Assembly (NCBI GenBank): GCA_004431415.1
Contig: QPMI01000114.1
Coordinates: forward strand, 62,001 to 126,000
From: Cyanophora paradoxa
Lineage: Eukaryota > Glaucocystophyceae > Cyanophorales > Cyanophoraceae
Direction of reading: 5' to 3'
Length of the DNA: 64,000 nt
The position numbers and the translations under genes were made by a program. Below, piece by piece: positions 41,052 through 50,627 of the stretch. The first letter of the stretch is position 1, and each line of letters begins with the position of its first letter. The notes below the pieces were generated by a model. It was not told where the DNA came from, ran no database searches, and saw only the letters and a program-made list of their open reading frames with translations.

Positions 41052-42051
41052 TGCACTGCGGCAGGCCCCCTCCCCCGGGCCCCACGGTGGCCTCCCCGCG
41101 GCCGCCGACGGCGACGTCGGCCCCGCTCCCGATGCGCCCCTCGAGCTCGCGGCCCCCGTCCTCGCCCGCCAGTGCAGCGCATCGATATCCGGAGCTCCCG
41201 CCCCCGCGGCCGCCACATGCGCCTCCGCCGGCCGCGCGGTCGCGAGCTCGAGGGCGCCCTGCCGCCGGCTGATGCGGGCGCCTCGCGCTGCGGAGCTTGA
41301 CCGCCGGCGCAGGCCTAGGCCCCGGGGCCGCGGGCCCCCGCGGGGCCGGAGCTCGCTCGGACCCCGCAGCCTGCAGCTGCCGTGAGCTAGCGCCGCCCCG
41401 GCGGGCGCCGGCGCCGCCAGGACCCGGGCGCCCACGCCTTGCGCTTCCGAGGTCGAGGGCAGCCAGCGCGCGCTGAACTCTTTCTCACTAGTTTTCCAGC
41501 CCAGTTTCGTTTTCGTTCTAGCTATATAGGTATATATCATAGGATTATAGGATTCCGGTACCCCCGAAAATTGCGCGAAGGCCCGCGAGCGAGTAAGCCG
41601 GCGCAGTGGGGCTTTCCCCAACGCGGGTGCCTGTTAGCACTGCACGTGGCCGGTCCCAAAACTCGCGGCGCCGACGCCCTACGATCAGCACAGCCCGAAC
41701 GCGCAAAGTAGGTCAGCCGGGCGGGCGACGACAGCCGCAGCGACACCACGGACATCTAGAAGAGCAGTCGCGCCCCTGGTGGCACCGCGACCCGCGCCAG
41801 CTCCCGCGGCAACGTGTTTGAACGGGCCGGTCCCCGCCGCCCTCCCCTGCCACTCAGAGCGCGCCCGAAAGACGTCACACATGTTCTAGAACCAGTATGC
41901 GCTCTATAGAGCTCTCGTCCTCGCTCCGCCCGCCCTCCCGCCAATGCACGCCACCCGTGCATGCACGGCTCGCCTGAGCTCATGCCCACAGCGCACGACG
42001 AACGACTCGACTCCGTGCAATCGGACCCGCGGCTCCGCCAACGCACCTGGA
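41052..42051. other. Unique sequence after the duplication edge, no supported gene
   Basis: From 41052 to 41430 a minus-strand frame stays open through the junction into the glycosyltransferase tail (DIDALHWRARTGAASSRGAS), but it may be chance at this base composition. 41480-41560 is AT-richer with GGTATATATCATA, a word also found at 44041. Nothing else is recognised up to about 42050. Confidence 0.35.
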
Positions 42052-42275
42052 ACGCCGGCGCCGGCGACGCGCGCGCGGGGCCGCCCGCACCAGCACGACA
42101 TCCAAGCCCCACGGGGGATCCTGCGAACCCTCCCCGCGCCCGTCATCTACGCCCTTCGCTCACGCCTTTTCAATATGAACTTTGACGCCTGCCGCGCACC
42201 GCCACAGAGCACGCCGGCGCCGGCGACGCGTGCGCGGAGCCGCCCGCGCCAGCACGACGTCACAGGACCACGGGG
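42052..42275 (+). repeat. Pair of ~65 bp direct repeats
   Basis: ACGCCGGCGCCGGCGACGCG followed by GCGCGG(G/A)GCCGCCCGC and CAGCACGAC occurs at about 42050 and again at about 42207, roughly 157 bp apart. The core is itself palindromic (GCCGGCGCCGGC). Confidence 0.7.
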
Positions 42276-43118
42276 CCGCATCCCCACGCTCACTTGGCTC
42301 TCCGTGACGCGCGCGCGACGCCCGCAGGCCTCTGGTGGGACGCGGTGCAAGCGCCCCAAGACACGGCGGCAGACAGAGCCCTCTGCCCCCCCTGCGATGC
42401 CGCCTCTGCCGGCGCCGCCGGCGCTGGCATGCGCACCGAAGACCACTACCCGGGCGCACGAGCACTCAAACGCTCGCCCAGCTACCACCGCGGGTCTGAG
42501 CCAGACGGCGCTCGCCCGCTCCAGGGCCCGGCCTCGCCGGGACCCGCCCCCGCGGGGTCAGAGCCTAAAGGAGCTCGCCCGCTGTCGGACCCGGCAACCC
42601 CGGGCTCCCCTGATGCATCCTCGGAGGTGGACAGCACACCCCTGGCGGTCGTCCCGATCACCAGGCCCCGCGCCGCCCGCCCCTCGTGCACGCCGGCCCC
42701 TCTCCCGAGGCGACCGGCCCCCCGCCCCCACCCCCGCTGCAAGCCTCCTATACGGTCGGCGAGCCTGAGGGGCACCTGCGATATATACCTAAATAGGTTG
42801 ACTGCGCCGAGCTCAAGGGAGGTCGGCGCCACAGTCGAACTTTCCTTAGCGCTCGGGACATCCTTGGCCCCCCTAGAAGCGGAGGGCTCTATAGCTAAAA
42901 TGCACGAGGGAGCTAGGCACCCTCCGAGGCTCCTCGAACTCGCACGCAGCGGCGCCAGATGCAGTGCACAGGCACGAAGAAGCCGCACGTGCACAGGGTC
43001 CATATACATATATGCACACACACAGCAAGCGCATCCAGCCCGGCCTACTAGGCTAGGCCTGGACATGGCATGCGCGCGCAAGACCACCGAGGAGGCCGCA
43101 AAGATCTAGCCGCTGAGC
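42276..43118. other. No supported gene
   Basis: A plus-strand frame (42294-43109) is open but low-complexity and ends in a dinucleotide-derived Ile/Tyr string, so it is not treated as a gene. A ~60 bp imperfect tandem (GTC(T/A)GAGCC..G.GCTCGCCCGCT) lies at 42495-42590. Confidence 0.35.
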
Positions 43119-43142
43119 TATATATATATATATATATATATA
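43119..43142 (+). repeat. (TA)n microsatellite
   Basis: Uninterrupted TA repeat of about 22 bases. Confidence 0.9.
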
Positions 43143-43800
43143 GATCCCCGGGCCCGGCCCCCGCCCCCGGCCCTGGGCTGGCCACCATCTCGCTTACCAA
43201 CTACCAGGCGGCCCAGCGCGTGCTCGCCGAGCTCACCTCGGCCCTCGGGGGCCCCGCCGCCATCGAGGCCCTCCTGGCCGGCCGCCGGGCGGCCGCCGCC
43301 GACAACGCGGCAGCGTAGAAATTTCCTCTCTCGGCACTTTTACCCTTTCGGCCCCCGATCTCTTTCTCTTTCCTCTCTCTACAATTTGCGGTAGCATGAC
43401 TGCCGAAGAAAGGGGCCTTGTGACAAGCCCGCCGCCCTCCTCTCTGAGTTAGATCGCTCCATGAAGCAATGACACCCCCCTACCCGCCCTCGCATTAAGC
43501 CTTGCCCGCCTACGGATCCGCCCCACCTCCCTAAGCATCTCTCCGGCCCGGACGCTTGCGACAGACTAGCTCCACGGCCTGCGCCTTCGCCACGCCCCTC
43601 TGTCCCCTGTCCCCCCTAGGGTGCCCACCCCGCCCGCCACCGCCCGTCCCCGCGGCATACCCGATCCAGCCCCTACCCGGCCCACACTCACCCCGCGCCC
43701 CACACGCAATAAAAATCGGGGGGCGCGCCCGCTACCCTAGCCCGCGCCGCCCCCCTCCCCCCCTCCCTCCCCGCCCCGCTCTCCCCTGACTGATAAGCTT
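43143..43800 (+). mobile_element. Possible 3' end of a degenerate retroelement
   Basis: A short frame ending at 43318 (TNYQAAQRVLAELTSALGGP then an Ala/Arg tail) is followed by about 480 bp of pyrimidine-rich sequence. The last part parallels 35980-36160 (ACGCAATAA, GGGCGCGCCCG, C-run, ATAAGCTT/TTATCAGCT). A truncated LINE tail would look like this, but no RT domain or target-site copy is present. It could instead be the last exon of a host gene. Confidence 0.3.
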
Positions 43801-43919
43801 GGCCCCCACGGCACCACGACTCCCAAATGTACGTCTACACTCACACCTACGACCCCCTCCCACGCCTCCCCCCACAAGAGAAACGCTCAGCTGTAGCGTC
43901 GAGGCGCCTATCCCTGTGT
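43801..43919. other. Short spacer, no gene seen
   Basis: Sequence between the putative retroelement tail and the inverted repeat partner. It holds nothing recognisable. Confidence 0.4.
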
Positions 43920-44045
43920 TCCGGCCTCAGGTTATGCTCTGACCCAGAGTTCGGCCTATTCCGAACCGGTAGTGCGTACGATGATGTTACTGAACAAATA
44001 CACTCGTCCTGGCCCTTGATATGGGCTTTGTGAAAAAAAAAGGTA
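43920..44045 (-). repeat. Dispersed repeat, inverted partner of 16290-16450
   Basis: Read on the minus strand it gives AAAGCCCATATCAAGGG, TTCAGTAACATCATCG, CACTACCGGTTCG and CGAACTCTGGGTCAG, the same order as at 16290. It continues with different sequence beyond 43920, which helps locate the LINE-G junction. Confidence 0.8.
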
Positions 44046-44397
44046 TATATCATAGTATACGTAGTGCGCTATTTGCTGACAACTTTAGTGTCTTCAAGGC
44101 TTTGCCACGTGCACTTCAGTACTTTCCGGAATTAATACTGTTCCACTTTATTCGAAATGCATAAGGTGCCTGCATACAGCCATATGCATGCCAAAAAGTT
44201 GTCATGGTCAGCTTCGAATTCGAATTCAGATTGTCGAGATATCGATTAATTGATTTAGAACGTAGATCGACATGCATGGATTGCAATTGCTCGTCTTACT
44301 ACTACGTACGAGGTTATAATTATCAATCGCAGCTTGCCCCATATACGAAGCTGCTCCGAGGCTCAGCGGCTGTACATAGAAATTTCAAGCGGAATTT
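44046..44397. other. AT-rich spacer 3' of the DUF6492-like gene
   Basis: The base composition is much lower in GC than in neighbouring DNA, with TTCGAATTCGAATTCAG and ATATCGATTAATTGATT. No gene is seen. It is probably the 3' flank of the minus-strand gene. Confidence 0.4.
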
Positions 44398-46839
44398 TTA
44401 AAAGTTCGCTGTCTGTTTCTCTGCGTTTCGCGGGGAGCGCGATGCCATGATGGGGTGGCCATGGGGAATCACATTGAGGATTCGGATCCGGGCTCTAGAC
44501 CTCGCGAGTTCGCAGCTTGCAATTGCGCAATTGCGAGTTCGCAGCTTGCTTGCTTCGACGCCTGCGGCGCCTCGGATCGGAGGGCTCTCGATGTAGGGGC
44601 CGACCTGAGCGCGGGGCGCGGGGCGCGGGGCAGGAAGCGTCAAGGGGGGTACGCCGCCCGGCGGGAGCGGGGGCACGCGCGCCTTCTCCCAGAAGCGCTC
44701 CGGGGGGATCTTGGTGTTCGACTGGGCCACCGTGAAGCAGCCGGGCTCCTTCGGGTCGAACACCTGGGGGTACCGTGTAAGGGGGGCGAGGGTGGTAGAG
44801 CGATCCGAGGGGGCCTAGAACTCGGGGGTACCCGCTTCATGTCCCACGTGTCGATCATGCTCGGCCACCAGACGCCGAGAGCGAACCTGGGCAAGAACAG
44901 GGGACACGGGGAGCGGTTAGGGGGTACGAAGGCCCCCGACGTCGACCACCGCCACGCCGCGGGCAGCGCACTCTTTGTACACCCCGTGCTGCGTTTCAAC
45001 TGCAGCGGGGATCTCAGAGGGTACCCGGAAGCGCGAAGAAGAAGGGCCCGGGCGGGGTGGAACCGTGGTACTTGTGGAAGAGGCCCGTGGCGGCGGCGTA
45101 CGTGAAGTAGACGCCGTACTCCGTGAACGAGTCCCACCTGGCGATCGGATCAGATCTGAGGCGGCCGGGGAGGGGCGCGGGCGAACGCACACGCGGTCGA
45201 CGAGGTGCTGGCGCCAGCAGAGGCCGAAGCGCTCCTCGATGTGGCGCCCCACGCCCCGCGCCACCTGCCCGGGGAGGTCGAGCCCAGGCCCGGGCCAGGG
45301 CGGGGGCGGGGGCGGGGGCCCGGCGGCCTAGGACAGGCCGGGCTTTGGGGGGCGCGAAGGGGGGGTAGGGGAGTTCGCGCACGCTGGTGCTGAGGACGGC
45401 GGGTGTGACCCCGAAGCGCAGCGCCTGGCTCGCGGGGACCTCCATGCCCAGCACCTGCCCCCGCCGCCCCGCCCCTCAGCCCCCGCTTGCGCTCGAGCTA
45501 CCGCTCCGGTCGGACAGTGCCCGCGGGCCTCTCGCCCCTAGGCCCCGCCCCCGCCCCCGCCCAGAGCACCTTGCCCGAGCCGTTGTACCAGGCGTGCACC
45601 GTCTCGCTCAGCGCCTCCTTCGGGAACATGTTCGTCTTCGCCTGCCGGGGGGGTACAGGCCGTTCGGAGGTCCCCGGGCGGGGTACGCAGATTGTCGGGG
45701 GGAGGGGGGTACGCGCGCCTTCCCGTCCACAAAGAGCTCCGCGAGGCCGCACCTCTTGACCGCGATAACGTCCTGGGAGGAGGGTGGACGGGGAGGAGGG
45801 TACAGGATCGGGCGGGGGGGGGGGTACCGCGTCCAGGGCCACGTAAAACTTCGTTCGAACGTGGGCGGCCATCGAGAGCTGCGCACGGGTGGGTTCGAAA
45901 TCGGCTTTCTGACGGGAACCGTACAAGGGGGGGAGGAATGGAGGGGTACGACACGCGCCTTGATGATCTGCTGGCGGATCCAGTTCGGGACCTCCCACCT
46001 GCGCCCGGCCCCCGCAATCGCCTCATTCGGTCCCCTCGGTCGTCCTAACAGAGGGCCGGGGCGGGGCGGCGCACTGCGCGAGCTCGGGGACGAGCACGTT
46101 CTCGCGGACGACCCGCGCGTGCGGCGCGAGCCACGAGCCGGCGACCTGCGCCAGGAGGTCGGGGGAGCGCTGGCGCCATAGCCCGAGGGCCCGAGTAGGG
46201 GCGGGGGCGCGCACGGCGCGTGCGACCTCGTCGGCCTCCCCGTCCACCGCGACGACCAGCGCCTCGCACACGCCTGCGCCCGGCGGGGGGCTTCAGGAGC
46301 CGCGCCCGATGCCGGCTTCGGCTAGATCATGCGCCACTGTAGCCCTTCTCGCTCTAGATCTGGGCGTCATTCGAATTCTCGGATCGTGCCGGCGGACCCG
46401 CCATGTCGAAGAACTTTTTGAGGCTCTTGTCGAGGATGGCGAAGCGCGCGGCGTCCTTGAGGGCCATCGGGAGGACCAAGGAGACCGCCTCGTCCGCCGC
46501 GCAGGGCGGGAGGCCGTCCCTGCATGCGCGCTTCGGTGAGGCGAGGGCGAGCGGATGGAGCGGGAGGGCGCACGCCGCGCGCTTGGCGAGGCGCCCGCCG
46601 AGGAAGACGTGCGCCTCGGGCGCCGCCGGGCACCGCCCCGAGCGCCACCGCAGCGGCTCGATGTCGCCCGCGGCCGCGCCCGCGACCTCTCCCGCCGCGT
46701 CGGCGCCGGCACTGGAGGCGTGCGTCTCGCCGCTACGGCGCGCGAGGGCCCAGAAGCCGAGCTGCGCTGCCACGAACGCCGCGAGGAAGCGCAGGGCCCA
46801 GCGCTGCGCCGGGGAGAGCCTCGGGAGCCGCCGCGCCAT
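44398..46839 (-). CDS. Type II membrane glycosyltransferase, DUF6492-like
   Basis: The minus-strand start at 46839 gives MARRLPRLSPAQRWALRFLA and a hydrophobic anchor, then VSLVLPMALKDAARFAILDK. Later exons read EALVVAVDGEADEVARAV, WIRQQIIKARV, RTKFYVALDADVIAVKR (an LDAD metal/sugar motif), AKTNMFPKEALSETVHAWYN, FGVTPAVLSTSVREL, WDSFTEYGVYFTYAAATG and VFDPKEPGCFTVAQSNTKIP. The order of W-x2-QQ-K, LDADV, TPAVL and TEY matches the DUF6492 glycosyltransferase-like family as I remember it. Introns seen: 45879-45949, 45773-45827, 45642-45712, 45455-45569, 45138-45190, 45000-45063, 44887-44927, 44764-44831, 44605-44676. One junction (44887-44927) is off by one base. The first two introns and the exact C-terminus are uncertain. 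Likely a Golgi enzyme. Confidence 0.7.
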
Positions 46840-48185
46840 CCCGGCTCCGCGCGGGATGCCTCTGCGTTGCGCTCGCCCAAGCTAAACTGCTGCTAAAGGT
46901 GAGGGGGGGTACCAAGCCCCGTCCCTAGCTCAAACGCTGTAAAGCGCCGGCGCCGCGCTGAAAGGCGGAAGCGGACGCCGACAAGACTGAGGCGTCAGCT
47001 CGCCCCGGACAGCGGCCGTGCGGGGGCGGGGCCCAGCGGGGGCGGCCGGGCCAGGTGCGCGGCAGCAGCGGCGGAGCGAACCTGGAGTCGATGACGCTGA
47101 AGCATGCGCAGCCGGCGAGGCGGCGGGCGAGGAAGCGGGCGGAGGGGCAGGTGGCGCCGGGCCCTGCGCATAGCCTGCGCGCGCAGGGCCGAGGCGTCAG
47201 CTCGCCCCGGATCGGACAGCCGCGGCGCAGGGGCGGGGCCTAGCCCGGCGCGACGTACTAGGAGCAGCTGCGAATGCTGCGACGCCGCGGCCGCCACACT
47301 CTGCTACGGAACGCCGGCCGCGGTTCAGGCCACGCATACGTGGGGCCGAGGCGTGCAAGTGGCGACCCGCCCCGTGCTTGAACTGCGCTTGAAGAGCTTG
47401 ACAACATCGAGCTGGATCCGGAGTCTGCTTGATCATGAATCGGAGTCCGTCAGAAACCGAGAGCGCTAGCGTTGGCAAAACGCCGCGGCCGCGGGAGCGC
47501 ACACAGCCGGCGTCGCGGCGTCTCGGGCGCCTTCTTCCTGCACTCTCGCGGCGCTCTCCGCCACCAGGAGCGCATCCGCGGCTGTTCCCGCACGGTGCAG
47601 GTGTCGCCGCCGAGGCCGCAGCCGGAAGCGCACCGGAACGCGACGTTGCGGGCGCGCCGCTCCGGCGCGTGCTCCGCATGCGGATCATCGGATGCTCGGC
47701 CCCGGCCCGCGACCTCGACCTCTGGCATGTACATGTGTACCCAGCAAAAACTGAAACTCTCAGGAGCACTTTTTTCCGGCGCCCGGTACAACAGGTACTT
47801 GAGGCGGCCTAGCGCGCCACGCGCCGCTTCTCGAGCCCAGGCATGTATGACTGAGTTTGTAGAGCGCATTGGTAGCATTCAGGAGCACGTGGTCCGGCGC
47901 ATATAGCAATAGCAGGTGAGGAGCGGCTTCGACATGTTTGCGCAGCCCCGCACTTGCATTTTTTTCGCCGCTCGCAGCGGCTACGATGCGATCACACCTA
48001 TACGAGAGCGCATGCAAAGAATCTTATCTTACAAAAATTGCTAACACAGAAAGTACGCCGCACCAATTCACCAGGGGAGCAAGGGAGGGGGTACCCCCCC
48101 TTGCAATCACCAGGGGAGCAAGGGAGGGGGTACCCCCCATTGCAATTACCACTTCCCAAAAAAAAGGCTGATACGCGATCGCAGC
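46840..48185. other. Intergenic, possible short coding piece near 47100, small repeats
   Basis: GAGGCGTCAGCTCGCCCCGG occurs at about 46990 and about 47193, each followed by similar GC-box sequence. On the minus strand near 47070-47160 a frame reads CPSARFLARRLAGCACFSVI, possibly an exon of an unknown gene. AGGAGCAC plus CCGGCGC recurs at 47761 and 47880. No complete gene can be proposed. Confidence 0.35.
48068..48144 (+). repeat. Two tandem 38-39 bp units with a GGGGGTACCCCC core
   Basis: TCACCAGGGGAGCAAGGGAG followed by GGGGTACCCCCC(-/A)TTGCAA occurs twice head to tail. The core is palindromic. Confidence 0.9.
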
Positions 48186-48216
48186 TACCGTATAACACAA
48201 TATTAATGCGCTCAAT

Positions 48217-48229
48217 ATTAATGCGTTTT
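48217..48229 (+). repeat. LINE-C target-site duplication, left copy
   Basis: ATTAATGCGTTTT, 13 bp, repeated at 53796-53808. It lies within the MITE-like element. Confidence 0.75.
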
Positions 48230-48740
48230 TGGACCCGGAAGCCTTGCGGCACCTCAAATCGGAGCTCCAGCGTCGCGTACGGGCCTGGGAGCTTGGTGAG
48301 AAGCGCAGGCAGAAGGATGCCTATATCTCTTCTGTCCAAGCCCTCGAAGCTCTCATCCGTCGCCACGCCACCGGTTCTATTGACGATATCGCTTTCCGTT
48401 CATTGCGCACTTCTATGATGCGCACCTTAAATTCTCTCGTGTCTGAATATGCCAGACAGCATTCGCGCAACGAGATTCGTTTCGCCGCTGCGCAAGATGG
48501 TCGGTCCAGTAAAGCCTTTTTCGAACATTATTTACCGGATTCTCATGCTCAGTTCACCGAGGGGCTTCGGGCCCCGGACACCGAAGGCCCGGAGGCCGCG
48601 TCAGACGACCCCCGTACTTTGCTTGAGCTTTCTTCCGCCTATTACGCTCATCTATATGACGGTGCTGCAGCTCAGGCCGCGGTTGATCAGTCGTTAGCTG
48701 AGCGGTCTGGCGTTGCCTCTCTCTATTCCCTCACCGCCTG
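48229..48740 (+). pseudogene. LINE-C linker before RT
   Basis: Frame with LDPEALRHLKSELQRRVRAW and SKAFFEHYLPDSHAQFTEGL, the helical linker and pre-RT segment typical of L1-like elements. It leaves the true frame between about 48700 and 48725; the continuation LLPTESADLDSDLSPGELLR is in the next frame. No start codon of its own is expected because the 5' end is missing. Confidence 0.75.
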
Positions 48741-50627
48741 CTCCCTACTGAGTCTGCTGATCTTGACTCTGACCTATCGCCTGGAGAGCTGCTTCGCGCT
48801 TTTAAGGAGATGTCTGGCGGCGCCAAGTCCCCTGGCATTGATGGCCTCCCTGCTGAGTTTTACGTTCGCTTTTTTGATGAGATTGGCCCCGACTTCTGTG
48901 CTTATATCTCTGCTATGTACGAGTCCGGACAAGCTTCCGAGTCTTTGCGGCACGTCCTTATTACTCCTATAACTAAGCCGGCTACGGACCCTACTTTGAT
49001 CGCAAATCGCCGCCCAATTTCCCTCTCTAATGTTGAGGAGCGTGCAATCGAACGCGCCCTTTCCAATCGTTTAACGCCACTCATGCCTGGCCTTGTATCC
49101 CGCTTTCAGTCTGGCTTTATTCATCGTCGCTCCGCAGTGCACCAGGTTATGCTCGTCTATCTTTTAATGCATTACGAGGGCGGTAATCCTGAGCTTGAAC
49201 AGCTGTGCTTCGGATTTCTCGATTTTTCAAAAGCTTATGACCGCGTTAACTGGAGCTTCCTTTTTTGGTCGCTTGAACAGTTCGGCTTCGGCTCTCAGTT
49301 TATTAAGTGGGTTCGCTTGCTCTACTCCGATCTACAGGGCTCTGTTCACATTAACGGCTGGAGATCGGCCCCTTTCCCCATTCGATGCGGAGTGCGTCAG
49401 GGTGGCCCCCTATCGCCCTATTTATATAATCTGTGCACGCACCTGTTAGCCCTTTTGATCAATGCTGACGTGCGTATACGAGGCGTCCGCCTTTCTTCTA
49501 GCTCTCTCTGTAAGGTACTCCAGTTCGCGGACGATACTGTTCCTTTAATTTCTTCTTTTGCCGAACTGCCCTTCTGGAAAGAGTGCTTTGATAAATATTG
49601 CCGGCTGTCTGGTGCCCTAATTAATCTCGAGAAGTCTAACCTTCTTCCGCTCCGCGATATTCCTGCGGACGTGTGGCCTAGCGTCGAGGACTGTCCCTGG
49701 CGGCGTCTCCAGGTGACGGATCTCCCTCCCGCTGAGAAAATTCGCAAGTACTTGGGCTTTCCGCTTGAGCCCAATCTGTCTCGATTCTGGCGTAAGAAAA
49801 ATGCTGCTCTTGATATTCGTGTGCAGCAAGCGAAAACCTATCGCATGCCGATGCGCTCCGGCGTTCTCCTTGCCTGGGCGGTCTTTATTGGATCCCTGCA
49901 TTATGCTCTGTATTTGCTTGACCCCCCCGATGCCCAGTATACTACATGGCAAGAGAAGCTTCGCTCTTTTGCCGGCGTGAGTGGGCAACTTTCGAAGTAT
50001 ATTTCTCCTCTGCCGTGGCGTCAAGGTGGTCTCAATTGCCCTGATATTCGTGTCTTTTCTTTATCACTGAAAATGAAGTGGGTGGCCTTGTTGGCTGACC
50101 CGTCCTGTTCGGCTCCTTGGAAGGAGTACCTCTTGAGCAAACTGGACGTTCAGCTGGCGCCCTTTTCCTACGGCCCCGCCTTTATCTCGCTTCGTCTCCC
50201 ACTTGGCGGTCTTGACTTGCCTCCTATTTGGAAGCAGGCTTTCTCGGAGTGGGCTCAGCGCCAGGGCGTGTGTCAACCTCGTACTTCACTCGAAGTTTTA
50301 TCCCAACCTCTTTTCTTTAATCCCTTGTTCGATGCTCCGGGTGCCGAGGTTGACTGGAGTCGCTGTGCACGGTCTGGCTTGCTGCGGGTCTGCGATATCT
50401 GGGATTGTACCACCCGGCGATTCCGGACTCCACCAGCTGCCTCCTCCGCCCTCCATTCATTTTTTCCTCGTCTGTGCTCCGCGATCCCAGCAGCATGGCG
50501 ACAGGTCCTTGAGGCCCTCGCCCGCCAACTCAACATCTCTGGTGGTCTGGACCGGACACCTCGGTTGCTCTTCTCCGGGGCCCGAGCGGTACTTTTGTTG
50601 CCTTCCCCGTTCGCGATAACCAGATAA
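48741..50627 (+). pseudogene. LINE-C reverse transcriptase
   Basis: SPGIDGLPAEFYVRFF, NRRPISLSNVEERAIERALS, FQSGFIHRRS, LDFSKAYDRVNWSFLFWSLE, GVRQGGPLSPYLYNL and QFADDT (catalytic Asp pair near 49530) form a complete L1/Tx1-type RT core. The thumb and connection region follow. The frame leaves the protein near 50600; the continuation VRDNQIIPRVLDYV is in the next frame. The RT core has no internal stop, so the insertion is fairly young or the shifts are sequence errors. Confidence 0.9.

Noticed and set aside
42294-43109. 271-codon plus-strand frame
   Set aside because: Pro/Ala/Arg-rich without domain, containing repeat units and ending close to a TA microsatellite, so more likely chance openness.
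45890-45905. GGGTTCGAAATC resembles a tRNA T-arm
   Set aside because: It falls inside an intron of the DUF6492-like gene and there are no acceptor, D or anticodon stems around it.
48066-48144. CRISPR-like short repeats
   Set aside because: Only two units, directly adjacent with no spacers, in a eukaryotic context.
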